Source: Pyropia yezoensis
Taxonomy: Eukaryota > Rhodophyta > Bangiophyceae > Bangiales > Bangiaceae
Direction: 5' to 3'
Length of the DNA stretch: 64,000 nucleotides
Assembly (NCBI GenBank): GCA_009829735.1
Contig: CM020619.1
Span: 5,782,083-5,846,082 of the forward strand
Below the pieces are notes generated by a model, which was given only the letters and a program-made list of their open reading frames with translations, was not told the DNA's origin and did not search any database. The translations under genes were made by a program, and so were the position numbers. Numbering within the stretch: position 1 is the stretch's first letter; the number at the start of each line of letters is the position of its first letter. Below, piece after piece: positions 1-11,111 of the stretch.

Positions 1-1
1 C

Positions 2-2440
2 TGCCTGGTGTACTTGGACGACGTCATCGTCTTCTCGCGTAACATGGATGACCATGTGCAACACGTAGACGAGGTACTCACCCTCTTGCGGAACGCCGGG
101 GTAACCCTGCGCCTCAAGAAGTGCGCCTTCTTCCAGCAGACAGTCGAGTATCTGGGTCACCAGATCACACCAGGTAAACTGGGAGTGCTCGAAGCTAATA
201 CCCGGGCACTCCGGGATGCGCAATACCCAACCACCCAGACACAGCTGAAAAGCTTCCTGGGGATGTGCAACGTATACCGACGGTTCGTCAAGGACTTCGC
301 TCGTATAGCTGAACCGTTAACGGTTCTGACGAGCAGTGCCTTGCCAAAGGTACTCCAACCTCCCTCGCCCAGCGAGGGAGAGGCATTCAAGCTGCTCAAG
401 CAAGCTCTGCTAGTCCCACCCGTGCTTGCGTTGCCGCATAGACGCGGGACCTTCGTCATCGACGTCGACGCCTGCGACACCCAAGTGGGATGCACCCTGC
501 TACAGGGAGAGACCATCATCGGTACCGATAATGCTATCCCGGACCTACATCCGGTAGGGTACTTCAGCCGGACACTCAACCCGGCTGAGCGTAACTATAG
601 TGCCACCGAGCGCGAGTGCCTCGGAGTCATATGGGCAGTGCAACTGCTCCGGCCATACCTGGAAGGTTCCAGGTTCATCGTAAGGTCCGACCACGAACCT
701 TTACGATGGCTTCTCAACCTTGGTGACAAGGATTCCGACAGCCACGGTCGGCTAGCCCGGTGGAGGCTGAAGATGGCCGAGCACGACTACCGGACCATAT
801 ATAAGGCCGGCTCCACCCATCATCTGGGGGACGCGCTGTCGCGACTCGATACCCCAAGCGGGGATACCCGACAGGTGGACGAAGACATCCCGGTGGTACC
901 GGTGTGCATGGTGGGTAATGCTACCCAAGGTATGGTTGACCATACCATGGCACACCTTGCGTGCCCGTTGACCCTCGCGGACTTCCGCGAGGCACAGGCC
1001 AATGACGATGACTGTAAACGCCATCGTGCTAACCTCCTGGCCGGCACGGCCGGCATCTTCTCCGAGAACGAGGACGGACTCATATATCGGCGGGCACCCG
1101 CCGATGGACGGCATCAGGTCGTGGTTCCCGTGTCCTTACGGCAGGCCGTCATGGAACGAGAACACGAGAACCCCACAGCCGGACACCCGGGGGGTTCGCG
1201 CATGTTCGCAGCAATGCGAAGGTTCTTCTACTGGCCAGCAATGGCCGTCGACGTAATCGACCACGTGCGGGGATGCCACCCGTGCGCACGGAATCGCATG
1301 AGTCTTCATAGGCGGGCATCCGCTATGAAACTGTTCCCCCCGGATGGACCCAACGAGCAAGTCGCTATCGACATACTCGGACCGCTTCCGGTAACGGAAG
1401 AAGGGAACAGGTACATCCTGGTCATGTCGGACCGCTTTACTAAGCTGTCACGGGCAGTAGCAATCCCGGACGATACGGCCCACACCATCATGAACGCAGT
1501 GGTTGACCACTGGATCAGTGCTTACGGAGTAATGAAGCAACTTCTCTCCGATAACGGAGCAAACCTTACGTCAGCATTCTGCACTAAGGTCCTGGGCATG
1601 TTCGGTATCGAACCCCGTCGGGCATCCGACTACCACCCGCAGTCCAACGGGCAGGTGGAGCGGTTCAACCGCACCATCGTCAAGATGCTCCAATGCTATG
1701 TGGCGGAACACACGAAGACGTGGGACAGGCTTCTGTCCGTCTTGACCCTGACATACAATGCCAGGCCCCACCGGAGTACCACCATTGCCCCCCTGGAATG
1801 GGTCATGCCGATGGGCGTTGGTAACCTGACGCTGCCACCGGGCAGATGCACTCGGTATGATATACCAAAGGGCCGACCGGCCGAACGGATCCACTTAGCT
1901 TGGTTGGCCAAGCTATCGTGGATGATACCCAAGCTCAAGGGTGCCCTTGACCGTACACAACTTCGATACAAGAAGAACTTTGACGCCCGGCTACGGGTAC
2001 GCAACGCAACCCTGGCAACAGGTGACTGGGTCTATATCAGACACCAGAAGTTCCGCGGGAACAAGCTTATGCAACCGGTCAAGGGATCGTACCAGATCTT
2101 ACACAGAGATGATCACCCTGTAATCCTGCACTCCGATACGGAGATACAACGCATCAACCTCAACGATGTGACACCTGCTCCGAAGCCGGAACAGCCTCAG
2201 CCGGTACCGGCTGGGTTGCTACATGAAGCTCTTACAACCCACCGGTCAGATGACCCGGTGGGACCGGATGGGATTCCATACCAAGTAGAGAGCGTGGTCG
2301 GACACACCGACCCGGACCTATCAGGACCCTGGTACGTCAAGGTTATGTGGGTCGGATACGACTCACCCACCTGGGAACAGGCGGCGAATATACCCCGCCA
2401 ACTCCTCATGCCCTACATGAGGCGACGACGCCTACTGTAA
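2..2440 (+). CDS. pol: Family 1 pol polyprotein, C-terminal part (RT end, RNase H, integrase, chromodomain), partial
   Basis: A retrotransposon polyprotein entered at the reverse transcriptase active site (YLDD, nt 11-22). Order seen: RT thumb and connection, RNase H (FVIDVDACD near nt 450; RSDHEPLRWLL near nt 685), integrase HHCC zinc finger (EREH...GHPGG...CHPC, nt 1153-1290), integrase core with D (AIDILG), D (LSDNG) and E (NGQVERF), then a chromodomain-like tail (VKVMWVGYDSPTWE). It is open to TAA at 2438-2440. The reading frame is intact but the start lies outside the window. It converges with the antisense gene at 2892. Confidence 0.93.
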   Translation, partial: CLVYLDDVIVFSRNMDDHVQHVDEVLTLLRNAGVTLRLKKCAFFQQTVEYLGHQITPGKLGVLEANTRALRDAQYPTTQTQLKSFLGMCNVYRRFVKDFARIAEPLTVLTSSALPKVLQPPSPSEGEAFKLLKQALLVPPVLALPHRRGTFVIDVDACDTQVGCTLLQGETIIGTDNAIPDLHPVGYFSRTLNPAERNYSATERECLGVIWAVQLLRPYLEGSRFIVRSDHEPLRWLLNLGDKDSDSHGRLARWRLKMAEHDYRTIYKAGSTHHLGDALSRLDTPSGDTRQVDEDIPVVPVCMVGNATQGMVDHTMAHLACPLTLADFREAQANDDDCKRHRANLLAGTAGIFSENEDGLIYRRAPADGRHQVVVPVSLRQAVMEREHENPTAGHPGGSRMFAAMRRFFYWPAMAVDVIDHVRGCHPCARNRMSLHRRASAMKLFPPDGPNEQVAIDILGPLPVTEEGNRYILVMSDRFTKLSRAVAIPDDTAHTIMNAVVDHWISAYGVMKQLLSDNGANLTSAFCTKVLGMFGIEPRRASDYHPQSNGQVERFNRTIVKMLQCYVAEHTKTWDRLLSVLTLTYNARPHRSTTIAPLEWVMPMGVGNLTLPPGRCTRYDIPKGRPAERIHLAWLAKLSWMIPKLKGALDRTQLRYKKNFDARLRVRNATLATGDWVYIRHQKFRGNKLMQPVKGSYQILHRDDHPVILHSDTEIQRINLNDVTPAPKPEQPQPVPAGLLHEALTTHRSDDPVGPDGIPYQVESVVGHTDPDLSGPWYVKVMWVGYDSPTWEQAANIPRQLLMPYMRRRRLL

Positions 2441-2520
2441 CAACCCAACCGACACCGACTTCGGCTGTTGGGGGGTGAGGCTTATACCTACTAAGTAGGG
2501 CGTCACATAGAATCGGCAAG

Positions 2521-2562
2521 ACTTAGGTTCACTAAGTTGGAGCGGACTTAGGCAAACTAAGC
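2521..2562. repeat. Two palindromic ACTTAG..CTAAG repeats between pol and antisense gene (copy A)
   Basis: Two units, ACTTAGGTTCACTAAGT at 2521 and ACTTAGGCAAACTAAGC at 2546, are spaced 25 bp apart and can each fold into a short hairpin. They sit in the AT-richer spacer between the converging pol and antisense genes. The same pair is in copy B at 10741-10782, and a five-unit version is in copy C. Confidence 0.75.
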
Positions 2563-2891
2563 AAGCTACTGACTTTTACAAGTTTACTTGAAGGAGATGA
2601 CTAACTCCGAAAGTTTCAAACTAACCTGAGGCTTACACCAATGTAAACCTTCATGCATGCGACAAGTGACGGACCAAGGAAGGTTGACCTTCATGAGTAT
2701 TAACCAACCAGGATGGGTTGGGGGAGGCGGGAAAGAACCGAGGCAAGCCACGACTAAGTCAGACGGGGTACTCCCCAATGGCAGGCATTGGTATCATGCA
2801 AACGCCCCAGCGGGGGATGAGTTTATACTCACTACTACCCGGCCACCATAAGGGTCACCGGGGCCCTCTCCCTCACAAACAATAGCACTCC

Positions 2892-5168
2892 TCAGTGGGT
2901 AGACCCACTGCCCGAGGGAGGCCACTCACGCGTAAGCGCGTATACCTCCATGCTCCACCGGTCGGCAATCTCACGACGGTCAATCACCCGAGTTATCTCG
3001 GTGCATAGCTGGACGAGGGTGCTGCGGCCAGCCTCCACGTCCTCCAGAGCTGTCTGGAGGCGGTCAAGCACGCCACCGAAGCAACGCGCTGACCCAACCA
3101 GCGCAGCACCTGGGGGGATATCCCCCCAGCTAACAGAGAGACCCTCCCGCATTGCGCGGGTAACTAGGGCGTCAACGCCCTCATACCAGAGACGGGGACC
3201 CCCGTCATTCATGACAGGGGCGGGAGGTGACACTGGCGCAGCCAGAGGAGCCACAGGAGCCGACACGGCTACTACCGGAGCCGGTGGCACCTGATACGAG
3301 GCCCGGTAGGACCCTACTGAAGGGGCCCCACCGTACACCCGGCGGGGCTCGGCCCGACGACGGGACACCTCACGCTCCCCACCCGCAGAGCCCCACTCTC
3401 GGGGACGACGGCCAACCGCCGCCAGTATCGGGTTACCGAACCACGGGGCAAGGACCTGAAGAGGGTCATGGATAAACATGGGAATACCCAGGTCAGCAAC
3501 AGCCTCGGTGGACGCCCACCCATGGCAATTGGGCTCACCCGGCTGAGTACGCCGGATACGCAACGAGTGACGAGGCAAGGGGGAAGCCCCAGCCCGCGGG
3601 TCCCGGTACGGGGGAAGGGCCAACACCCCAGCCCAGTTCACGGCATCGTGAACAGCCAGCAGGGCCTCGAACTCCCGGGCCAACCCGGTCTTGGCGGCTA
3701 TCATGTCCACGCCCAACTGCGCGATGTGCCGACGGACACCCGTCGGAAGATGAAGCAGGCGCCCCTGCCGGCGGACGGGCAGCAAGAAGGAGGAAGCCTG
3801 CCCGAGGGTAACCTCAAGGGTGAAGGTACCTTGCAACGGGTGGACCGGCCGGGAGGCCAACACACTCCCGAAGTATCGGAGGCAGGAGCCGGTGTCAAAC
3901 CGGAAAGCAGGAGCGGGTTCCCACCCCTCCTGCCACAGAGGCGGGCGCACGGCAGTGTACACCGGCGCGCGACCGTTACCGGTCTGCAACGCACACGTTA
4001 TATCGGTGCGGAACGCATCCGCCATGAAGCCATGGCTGCGTCGCCAGCTCGACGCTGACTTCAAACCCGCCATAGGCGGGTACGGAGCCTTCAACGTCAG
4101 GTACGGGGATACCCCCGGGAAGTACTCGAACCCGGGATACCGGCCGGTATCACCCACCGTCTCCCCAAACGCAACCGGCTCCGCCGCCGCCGCAATCCCC
4201 CGAGCACTAGCCGGGTAGTCAACCTCCCGCGGCAACGCGGGGGCAATCAAGTTGCATATCCCGAAGGCGGAGTCGAGGTAGAACTCACCCCGCCCAATCC
4301 GGGTGCGCCAGAGCTGCGCATGCCGGTCGTCCGGCTGACTCAGGATCCAATGATGCTCCACTCGGACCGCGTTCGGCTGGTTGACCAGCCGCACCAACTC
4401 CCGCTCCCAACTCGGGTCCCAACCTTGACGCGCCGGGAGGTCTCTCCAGGGAGACGCGGCTGGTGGAAGTCCCCCCGCATCCGCCCGGCGGACTCCATCG
4501 ACTCTTGCACAGTCATGCCTCAAACCCGAGCCACCAAATTGGACATCGACATGGCGGGTTGACCCGCCGCCACGGCGACGCCGCCACCCAACGGGGCAAC
4601 TCGGGCAGGACCAGGAAGAATCGGGGGCGCCGGGGGATGCCCCGCCGGCAGATGGGCCGGTGCCGGAGGTGCACGGGGCCGAGGAGGAAGAAGAAGGGCG
4701 GGCGCCCGCCCGGAGTAGCTCCCGGAGTCCACTGCCATCGGGGTAGACATTTCTTAACCTTCAAGCGTCCGCGGCACCGCGGGCAGAGCATCGCCGCCAC
4801 CCGGGCCCGACGTGGGCACCACGGGGGCGGCAGGGGTAGACCCGTTACCCGCCGACGCGGACACACCCACCGGGCGGGCAACCGCGCCGTCTTGACCCGC
4901 CGGCTCGGCTGGGGTGCGGCCACGACCATCCGCCACGCCGGCGACGCAGTCTTGAGGTAGAGTCGCGCCGGCACCGGCGACAGAAGCCATCCTGGCCGCC
5001 GGAGGAGTAGCGGTAGAGGCCACCGCTGCACGCGGTGGTCCGCCACCCGACGGAGCCGTCGTGCCGCTGCACACGGACGACAATCCGCCCGGTGCTCCTT
5101 CCGGGGCCACACGAACGGTCACCTGGTCGTCCTCGTCCTCGGACGAGCTCGCCAAGAAGCACTCGGCA
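2892..5168 (-). pseudogene. Family 1 antisense accessory ORF (aORF1), copy A, frameshifted and truncated by the gap
   Basis: The 3' part of the antisense gene of family 1, which is intact in copy C (26511-28958). Reading from 5168 downward it passes the acidic N-terminal segment (DEDDQVTV), a TAA at the site equivalent to 12972, a TGA equivalent to 12738, and then the conserved region (HHWILSQPDD, FGSV, RLLHLP) to the stop at 2892. An extra CA at 4420-4421, absent from copy B, shifts the frame about 35 codons after the TGA. Function unknown. With two stops and a frameshift this copy is unlikely to make the full protein. Confidence 0.8.
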
Positions 5169-5668
5169 NNNNNNNNNNNNNNNNNNNNNNNNNNNNNNNN
5201 NNNNNNNNNNNNNNNNNNNNNNNNNNNNNNNNNNNNNNNNNNNNNNNNNNNNNNNNNNNNNNNNNNNNNNNNNNNNNNNNNNNNNNNNNNNNNNNNNNNN
5301 NNNNNNNNNNNNNNNNNNNNNNNNNNNNNNNNNNNNNNNNNNNNNNNNNNNNNNNNNNNNNNNNNNNNNNNNNNNNNNNNNNNNNNNNNNNNNNNNNNNN
5401 NNNNNNNNNNNNNNNNNNNNNNNNNNNNNNNNNNNNNNNNNNNNNNNNNNNNNNNNNNNNNNNNNNNNNNNNNNNNNNNNNNNNNNNNNNNNNNNNNNNN
5501 NNNNNNNNNNNNNNNNNNNNNNNNNNNNNNNNNNNNNNNNNNNNNNNNNNNNNNNNNNNNNNNNNNNNNNNNNNNNNNNNNNNNNNNNNNNNNNNNNNNN
5601 NNNNNNNNNNNNNNNNNNNNNNNNNNNNNNNNNNNNNNNNNNNNNNNNNNNNNNNNNNNNNNNNNNNN
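5169..5668. other. Assembly gap, exactly 500 N
   Basis: A run of exactly 500 N, a size typical of a scaffolding placeholder, so true length is unknown. It separates two nearly identical copies of the same element end and hides the start of copy B, including its 5' LTR and most of gag. Confidence 0.99.
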
Positions 5669-6484
5669 ATACGGCCCGGACGAGCTTTAGTCGACTGATG
5701 CATATGTGCAAGTCCCTAGGGGACGCCTACCGGGTGCTACACCCGGAATGCCTTGGCCCCGAAGCCCAAGGGTGAGGGAGGCAAGCCCAGTCTTACCCCG
5801 GTACCGAGGCAAGAGAAGGTGGAACGTAAGGCCGCACCAGTACTGGTGGCGACCGAACATCCCCCTACCGGTGAGGATGAACCTCTAGTCGACCAACAGG
5901 GCCACCTGTTGCTACCGGCGACGCCGGTGATTGATGAGTATGGTACGGTAGCGTACATCGCCCCGGCTGGGACCCAGTTCCAGGTCAACGAGGGAGCGGG
6001 TCGGCGCGTCCCGTATGTGCGGACTACGGGTATGCCCCGGTTACGGGTAACCCCAACCAGCCCCTGCCGACATGGGCAGTACGTACGGAGGCACCTCCGC
6101 ACATCGCTGGTAGAGCCAACCGGTTGGGGGAGTCCATGTTCCGGCTGGCACCGGGACCCAAGGCCTACCAAGGGGCGGGCACTCGGGCGCCCGAGGCAGG
6201 CAACCGGACCTATGGAGCCAACCCGACGCGGACGCCCGGGACGGCCGGCACGTCGGATGTATGTTGTGCGGAGACCCCAACACTGGGTGTCCGCATGCCC
6301 GCTCATCCCGGAGGAGTCTCGACGGGCAGCGGCGCAACGCAAGGCATCCATGGGTGGGTATCCCGCCCGAGGCCCGGCACCGGGTAGGCAGCAAGCTCCA
6401 GGAGGAGTACTGGCAGTCGAGGAGGCACCCCCTCCCTCGGATGCCCCGGAGGACAGTACCCGGCCGAGCACGGGAAACGAGTAA
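5669..6484 (+). pseudogene. gag: Family 1 gag remnant, several frame changes
   Basis: Residual gag just upstream of pol. Protein-like text moves between frames: one frame reads DAYRVLHPEC before 5753; the next runs MAPKPKGEGGKPS... to about 6050; another reads GRANRLGESMFRLAPG at 6110-6180; another holds CMLCG at 6259-6273; the first frame returns with HWVSACPLIPEESRR and runs to TAA at 6482-6484. The two halves of a CCHC zinc knuckle (CX2C, then HX4C) sit in different frames. The N-terminal part is in the gap. Decay or sequence error is likely; only the general gag identity and position are secure. Confidence 0.6.
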
Positions 6485-6682
6485 GAGGAAGGACGACACG
6501 GGGTCGCTGGGGTAACCCTAGCAAGCCACCCCGGACTGCCGCGGGGAAAGCCCCACGGAGAGCCGCGGTTGAGCCGACGCCGCATCAACCCCCGGGTACA
6601 CCTTCCGGCCCCGACGACACGGCGTCAGGGGATTGATGACCAAACTCCAAGGTTGGGAGGAGAGGACGGGAAGCCCCGTCAC

Positions 6683-9600
6683 ATGGAACCAGACAAGGGC
6701 CCTGTTCAGGATGCCCGAGCTACACCGGATATCGGTGTAGGCCACGTACTGTTCACCTTGGAGAACTTCAAGGTATCAGCCACACTGGGGGCTGACCCCC
6801 AGTCGACCCGGTCGTATTACCCCGTACTGGATACAGGGGCTGGACCTAACTTGATCCGGAAGGATACCCTCCCGGACAAGTGGCTCCCGCGAGTCAGAGT
6901 TGCTCGGGGACCCACGATCAAGGATGCGAATGGTCGTCTCATTCGTACGACCGCAGCGATGTCGCTGCAGGTCACCATCGGGGAGCTTACTACGGAAGTT
7001 GACTTCCTGGTATGTGAGACGCTATCTGTGCCCTGCATACTGGGGTGCACCTTCATCAACGGGCACGTTGATGCAATCCGGCCGGGCCGGAGGACCATCG
7101 AGCTGCAAGAGGCCGGCGGGACGAAGAGAGGACAGACAGCGATCGTCAGGGACCTAACGCTACAAGGGAGCCACGTTAACGTGGCTGAGGTATACGCAAG
7201 CGTAGAACCGAGGACACTCCGGCTGGCCAAGCGGACTCGCTTTGAGCCGCTGTCGGAGACCGTCCTCCCCGTTAACTGTGACCTCGCAGGCATCTGCAGA
7301 GTCCAGTTCAACCTACGAACCTACAAGCACCATGGGTTGACCATGGTCAATGGTATCACAGACCTCCCAGCAGGGGGGTCATCACTGCTGGTGATGGCGA
7401 ACTATCGCCGTAAGGCAGTCACCCTCCCGAAGGGAACTATCCTCGGGATTGCCGAACTCTACGAAGGAGATATCCTTACCCCTGGTAAGGAAGGTCAAGT
7501 GGAACCACTTGAAGTACTGGCGGTCGCCGAGACCACCGAGCGACAGCAACCCGATGACGGGAAGCCTAACCCATCGGCGGCTCCGGCGGACATGCCGCCA
7601 AAGGACCAAGAAGCCTTGAAGGCACTGGCCGAGGCTGACCTCAACCACCTTCCCCCTTCGGTAGCTGAAGGGGTACGACGGATGCTAAGAAAGCACGACG
7701 TCATGTGGACCGGCGGGTCGCTGGGTACCATTGGGGCAACCCAACACCGTATAGACCTGGTACCAGGTGCTCGACCAGCGCGGTCGCAACCGCATCGTGC
7801 GGGACCTATGCAACGAGAGATCGTTGATGGGGAAGTGAAGAGGATGAGTGAAGCTAAGGTGATCCGACCTTCGACGTCGGAGTGGGGTGCCCCAGTCGTT
7901 ATCGTACCGAAGAAGGATCAAACCCCTCGGTTTTGCATCGATTATCAACGCCTCAACTTGGTTACCAAGAAACACTCATACCCTTTACCAAGGATGGACG
8001 AGTGTATCGACTCGCTGGGGGAAGCCACAGTGTTTACCACTATCGACTGCAATGCCGGGTACTGGCAGATCCCAGTGGCGGAAGAGGATATCCCCAAGAC
8101 GGCGTTCGTCTGTCACAGTGGCGTGTACGAGTTCCTAAGGATGCCCTTCGGATTGTCCAACGCCCCCGCCACATTCCAACGGGCCATGGACATCATACTG
8201 TCGGGAGTCAAGTGGCGTAACTGCCTGGTGTACTTGGACGACGTCATCGTCTTCTCGCGTAACATGGATGACCATGTGCAACACGTAGACGAGGTACTCA
8301 CCCTCTTGCGGAACGCCGGGGTAACCCTGCGCCTCAAGAAGTGCGCCTTCTTCCAGCAGACAGTCGAGTATCTGGGTCACCAGATCACACCAGGTAAACT
8401 GGGAGTGCTCGAAGCTAATACCCGGGCACTCCGGGATGCGCAATACCCAACCACCCAGACACAGCTGAAAAGCTTCCTGGGGATGTGCAACGTATACCGA
8501 CGGTTCGTCAAGGACTTCGCTCGTATAGCTGAACCGTTAACGGTTCTGACGAGCAGTGCCTTGCCAAAGGTACTCCAACCTCCCTCGCCCAGCGAGGGAG
8601 AGGCATTCAAGCTGCTCAAGCAAGCTCTGCTAGTCCCACCCGTGCTTGCGTTGCCGCATAGACGCGGGACCTTCGTCATCGACGTCGACGCCTGCGACAC
8701 CCAAGTGGGATGCACCCTGCTACAGGGAGAGACCATCATCGGTACCGATAATGCTATCCCGGACCTACATCCGGTAGGGTACTTCAGCCGGACACTCAAC
8801 CCGGCTGAGCGTAACTATAGTGCCACCGAGCGCGAGTGCCTCGGAGTCATATGGGCAGTGCAACTGCTCCGGCCATACCTGGAAGGTTCCAGGTTCATCG
8901 TAAGGTCCGACCACGAACCTTTACGATGGCTTCTCAACCTTGGTGACAAGGATTCCGACAGCCACGGTCGGCTAGCCCGGTGGAGGCTGAAGATGGCCGA
9001 GCACGACTACCGGACCATATATAAGGCCGGCTCCACCCATCATCTGGGGGACGCGCTGTCGCGACTCGATACCCCAAGCGGGGATACCCGACAGGTGGAC
9101 GAAGACATCCCGGTGGTACCGGTGTGCATGGTGGGTAATGCTACCCAAGGTATGGTTGACCATACCATGGCACACCTTGCGTGCCCGTTGACCCTCGCGG
9201 ACTTCCGCGAGGCACAGGCCAATGACGATGACTGTAAACGCCATCGTGCTAACCTCCTGGCCGGCACGGCCGGCATCTTCTCCGAGAACGAGGACGGACT
9301 CATATATCGGCGGGCACCCGCCGATGGACGGCATCAGGTCGTGGTTCCCGTGTCCTTACGGCAGGCCGTCATGGAACGAGAACACGAGAACCCCACAGCC
9401 GGACACCCGGGGGGTTCGCGCATGTTCGCAGCAATGCGAAGGTTCTTCTACTGGCCAGCAATGGCCGTCGACGTAATCGACCACGTGCGGGGATGCCACC
9501 CGTGCGCACGGAATCGCATGAGTCTTCATAGGCGGGCATCCGCTATGAAACTGTTCCCCCCGGATGGACCCAACGAGCAAGTCGCTATCGACATACTCGG

Positions 9601-10660
9601 ACCGCTTCCGGTAACGGAAGAAGGGAACAGGTACATCCTGGTCATGTCGGACCGCTTTACTAAGCTGTCACGGGCAGTAGCAATCCCGGACGATACGGCC
9701 CACACCATCATGAACGCAGTGGTTGACCACTGGATCAGTGCTTACGGAGTAATGAAGCAACTTCTCTCCGATAACGGAGCAAACCTTACGTCAGCATTCT
9801 GCACTAAGGTCCTGGGCATGTTCGGTATCGAACCCCGTCGGGCATCCGACTACCACCCGCAGTCCAACGGGCAGGTGGAGCGGTTCAACCGCACCATCGT
9901 CAAGATGCTCCAATGCTATGTGGCGGAACACACGAAGACGTGGGACAGGCTTCTGTCCGTCTTGACCCTGACATACAATGCCAGGCCCCACCGGAGTACC
10001 ACCATTGCCCCCCTGGAATGGGTCATGCCGATGGGCGTTGGTAACCTGACGCTGCCACCGGGCAGATGCACTCGGTATGATATACCAAAGGGCCGACCGG
10101 CCGAACGGATCCACTTAGCTTGGTTGGCCAAGCTATCGTGGATGATACCCAAGCTCAAGGGTGCCCTTGACCGTACACAACTTCGATACAAGAAGAACTT
10201 TGACGCCCGGCTACGGGTACGCAACGCAACCCTGGCAACAGGTGACTGGGTCTATATCAGACACCAGAAGTTCCGCGGGAACAAGCTTATGCAACCGGTC
10301 AAGGGATCGTACCAGATCTTACACAGAGATGATCACCCTGTAATCCTGCACTCCGATACGGAGATACAACGCATCAACCTCAACGATGTGACACCTGCTC
10401 CGAAGCCGGAACAGCCTCAGCCGGTACCGGCTGGGTTGCTACATGAAGCTCTTACAACCCACCGGTCAGATGACCCGGTGGGACCGGATGGGATTCCATA
10501 CCAAGTAGAGAGCGTGGTCGGACACACCGACCCGGACCTATCAGGACCCTGGTACGTCAAGGTTATGTGGGTCGGATACGACTCACCCACCTGGGAACAG
10601 GCGGCGAATATACCCCGCCAACTCCTCATGCCCTACATGAGGCGACGACGCCTACTGTAA
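6683..10660 (+). CDS. pol: Family 1 Pol polyprotein (protease, RT, RNase H, integrase, chromodomain)
   Basis: An intact polyprotein that would copy and integrate the element. From the first ATG (6683) it is 1325 aa, but the frame is open from 6485, directly after and in frame with the gag TAA at 6482-6484. Seen in order: aspartic protease DTGAG (about residue 50), RT with FCIDYQRLN, LPRMDECIDSL and YLDD (about 517), RNase H (VIDVDACD, RSDHEPL), integrase HHCC finger (about 897-940), DDE core (AIDILG about 967, LSDNG about 1027, NGQVERF about 1065) and a chromodomain-like tail (about 1271-1325). Domain order is that of Ty3/gypsy chromoviruses. The in-frame stop before pol suggests readthrough or separate initiation, but the broken gag upstream weakens that reading. 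Confidence 0.93.
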   Translation: MEPDKGPVQDARATPDIGVGHVLFTLENFKVSATLGADPQSTRSYYPVLDTGAGPNLIRKDTLPDKWLPRVRVARGPTIKDANGRLIRTTAAMSLQVTIGELTTEVDFLVCETLSVPCILGCTFINGHVDAIRPGRRTIELQEAGGTKRGQTAIVRDLTLQGSHVNVAEVYASVEPRTLRLAKRTRFEPLSETVLPVNCDLAGICRVQFNLRTYKHHGLTMVNGITDLPAGGSSLLVMANYRRKAVTLPKGTILGIAELYEGDILTPGKEGQVEPLEVLAVAETTERQQPDDGKPNPSAAPADMPPKDQEALKALAEADLNHLPPSVAEGVRRMLRKHDVMWTGGSLGTIGATQHRIDLVPGARPARSQPHRAGPMQREIVDGEVKRMSEAKVIRPSTSEWGAPVVIVPKKDQTPRFCIDYQRLNLVTKKHSYPLPRMDECIDSLGEATVFTTIDCNAGYWQIPVAEEDIPKTAFVCHSGVYEFLRMPFGLSNAPATFQRAMDIILSGVKWRNCLVYLDDVIVFSRNMDDHVQHVDEVLTLLRNAGVTLRLKKCAFFQQTVEYLGHQITPGKLGVLEANTRALRDAQYPTTQTQLKSFLGMCNVYRRFVKDFARIAEPLTVLTSSALPKVLQPPSPSEGEAFKLLKQALLVPPVLALPHRRGTFVIDVDACDTQVGCTLLQGETIIGTDNAIPDLHPVGYFSRTLNPAERNYSATERECLGVIWAVQLLRPYLEGSRFIVRSDHEPLRWLLNLGDKDSDSHGRLARWRLKMAEHDYRTIYKAGSTHHLGDALSRLDTPSGDTRQVDEDIPVVPVCMVGNATQGMVDHTMAHLACPLTLADFREAQANDDDCKRHRANLLAGTAGIFSENEDGLIYRRAPADGRHQVVVPVSLRQAVMEREHENPTAGHPGGSRMFAAMRRFFYWPAMAVDVIDHVRGCHPCARNRMSLHRRASAMKLFPPDGPNEQVAIDILGPLPVTEEGNRYILVMSDRFTKLSRAVAIPDDTAHTIMNAVVDHWISAYGVMKQLLSDNGANLTSAFCTKVLGMFGIEPRRASDYHPQSNGQVERFNRTIVKMLQCYVAEHTKTWDRLLSVLTLTYNARPHRSTTIAPLEWVMPMGVGNLTLPPGRCTRYDIPKGRPAERIHLAWLAKLSWMIPKLKGALDRTQLRYKKNFDARLRVRNATLATGDWVYIRHQKFRGNKLMQPVKGSYQILHRDDHPVILHSDTEIQRINLNDVTPAPKPEQPQPVPAGLLHEALTTHRSDDPVGPDGIPYQVESVVGHTDPDLSGPWYVKVMWVGYDSPTWEQAANIPRQLLMPYMRRRRLL

Positions 10661-10740
10661 CAACCCAACCGACACCGACTTCGGCTGTTGGGGGGTGAGG
10701 CTTATACCTACTAAGTAGGGCGTCACATAGAATCGGCAAG

Positions 10741-10782
10741 ACTTAGGTTCACTAAGTTGGAGCGGACTTAGGCAAACTAAGC
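10741..10782. repeat. Two palindromic ACTTAG..CTAAG repeats between pol and antisense gene (copy B)
   Basis: Identical to the pair in copy A: 17-bp units at 10741 and 10766, 25 bp apart, each with self-complementary ends. The rest of the 450-bp spacer (10661-11111) has no gene I can support. Confidence 0.75.
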
Positions 10783-11111
10783 AAGCTACTGACTTTTACA
10801 AGTTTACTTGAAGGAGATGACTAACTCCGAAAGTTTCAAACTAACCTGAGGCTTACACCAATGTAAACCTTCATGCATGCGACAAGTGACGGACCAAGGA
10901 AGGTTGACCTTCATGAGTATTAACCAACCAGGATGGGTTGGGGGAGGCGGGAAAGAACCGAGGCAAGCCACGACTAAGTCAGACGGGGTACTCCCCAATG
11001 GCAGGCATTGGTATCATGCAAACGCCCCAGCGGGGGATGAGTTTATACTCACTACTACCCGGCCACCATAAGGGTCACCGGGGCCCTCTCCCTCACAAAC
11101 AATAGCACTCC

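Larger units (their letters stand above)
1..5168 (+). mobile_element. Ty3/gypsy family 1 retrotransposon, copy A (truncated both sides)
   Basis: The 3' half of a chromodomain-bearing Ty3/gypsy element. It holds the pol C-terminal half on + (2-2440), a 450-bp spacer and most of a convergent antisense gene (2892-5168). The left side is cut by the window start inside reverse transcriptase, and the right side by the 500-N gap. Every stretch I compared matches 8221-13386 of copy B base for base, apart from two extra bases at 4420-4421. No LTR is visible. It may be a true tandem copy or an assembly duplicate of copy B. Confidence 0.9.

Noticed and set aside
752-1114. Antisense frames inside pol (repeated in each copy, e.g. 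8972-9334)
   Set aside because: Short shadows of the pol coding strand; unlike the aORFs they lie within conserved RNase H/integrase coding sequence.
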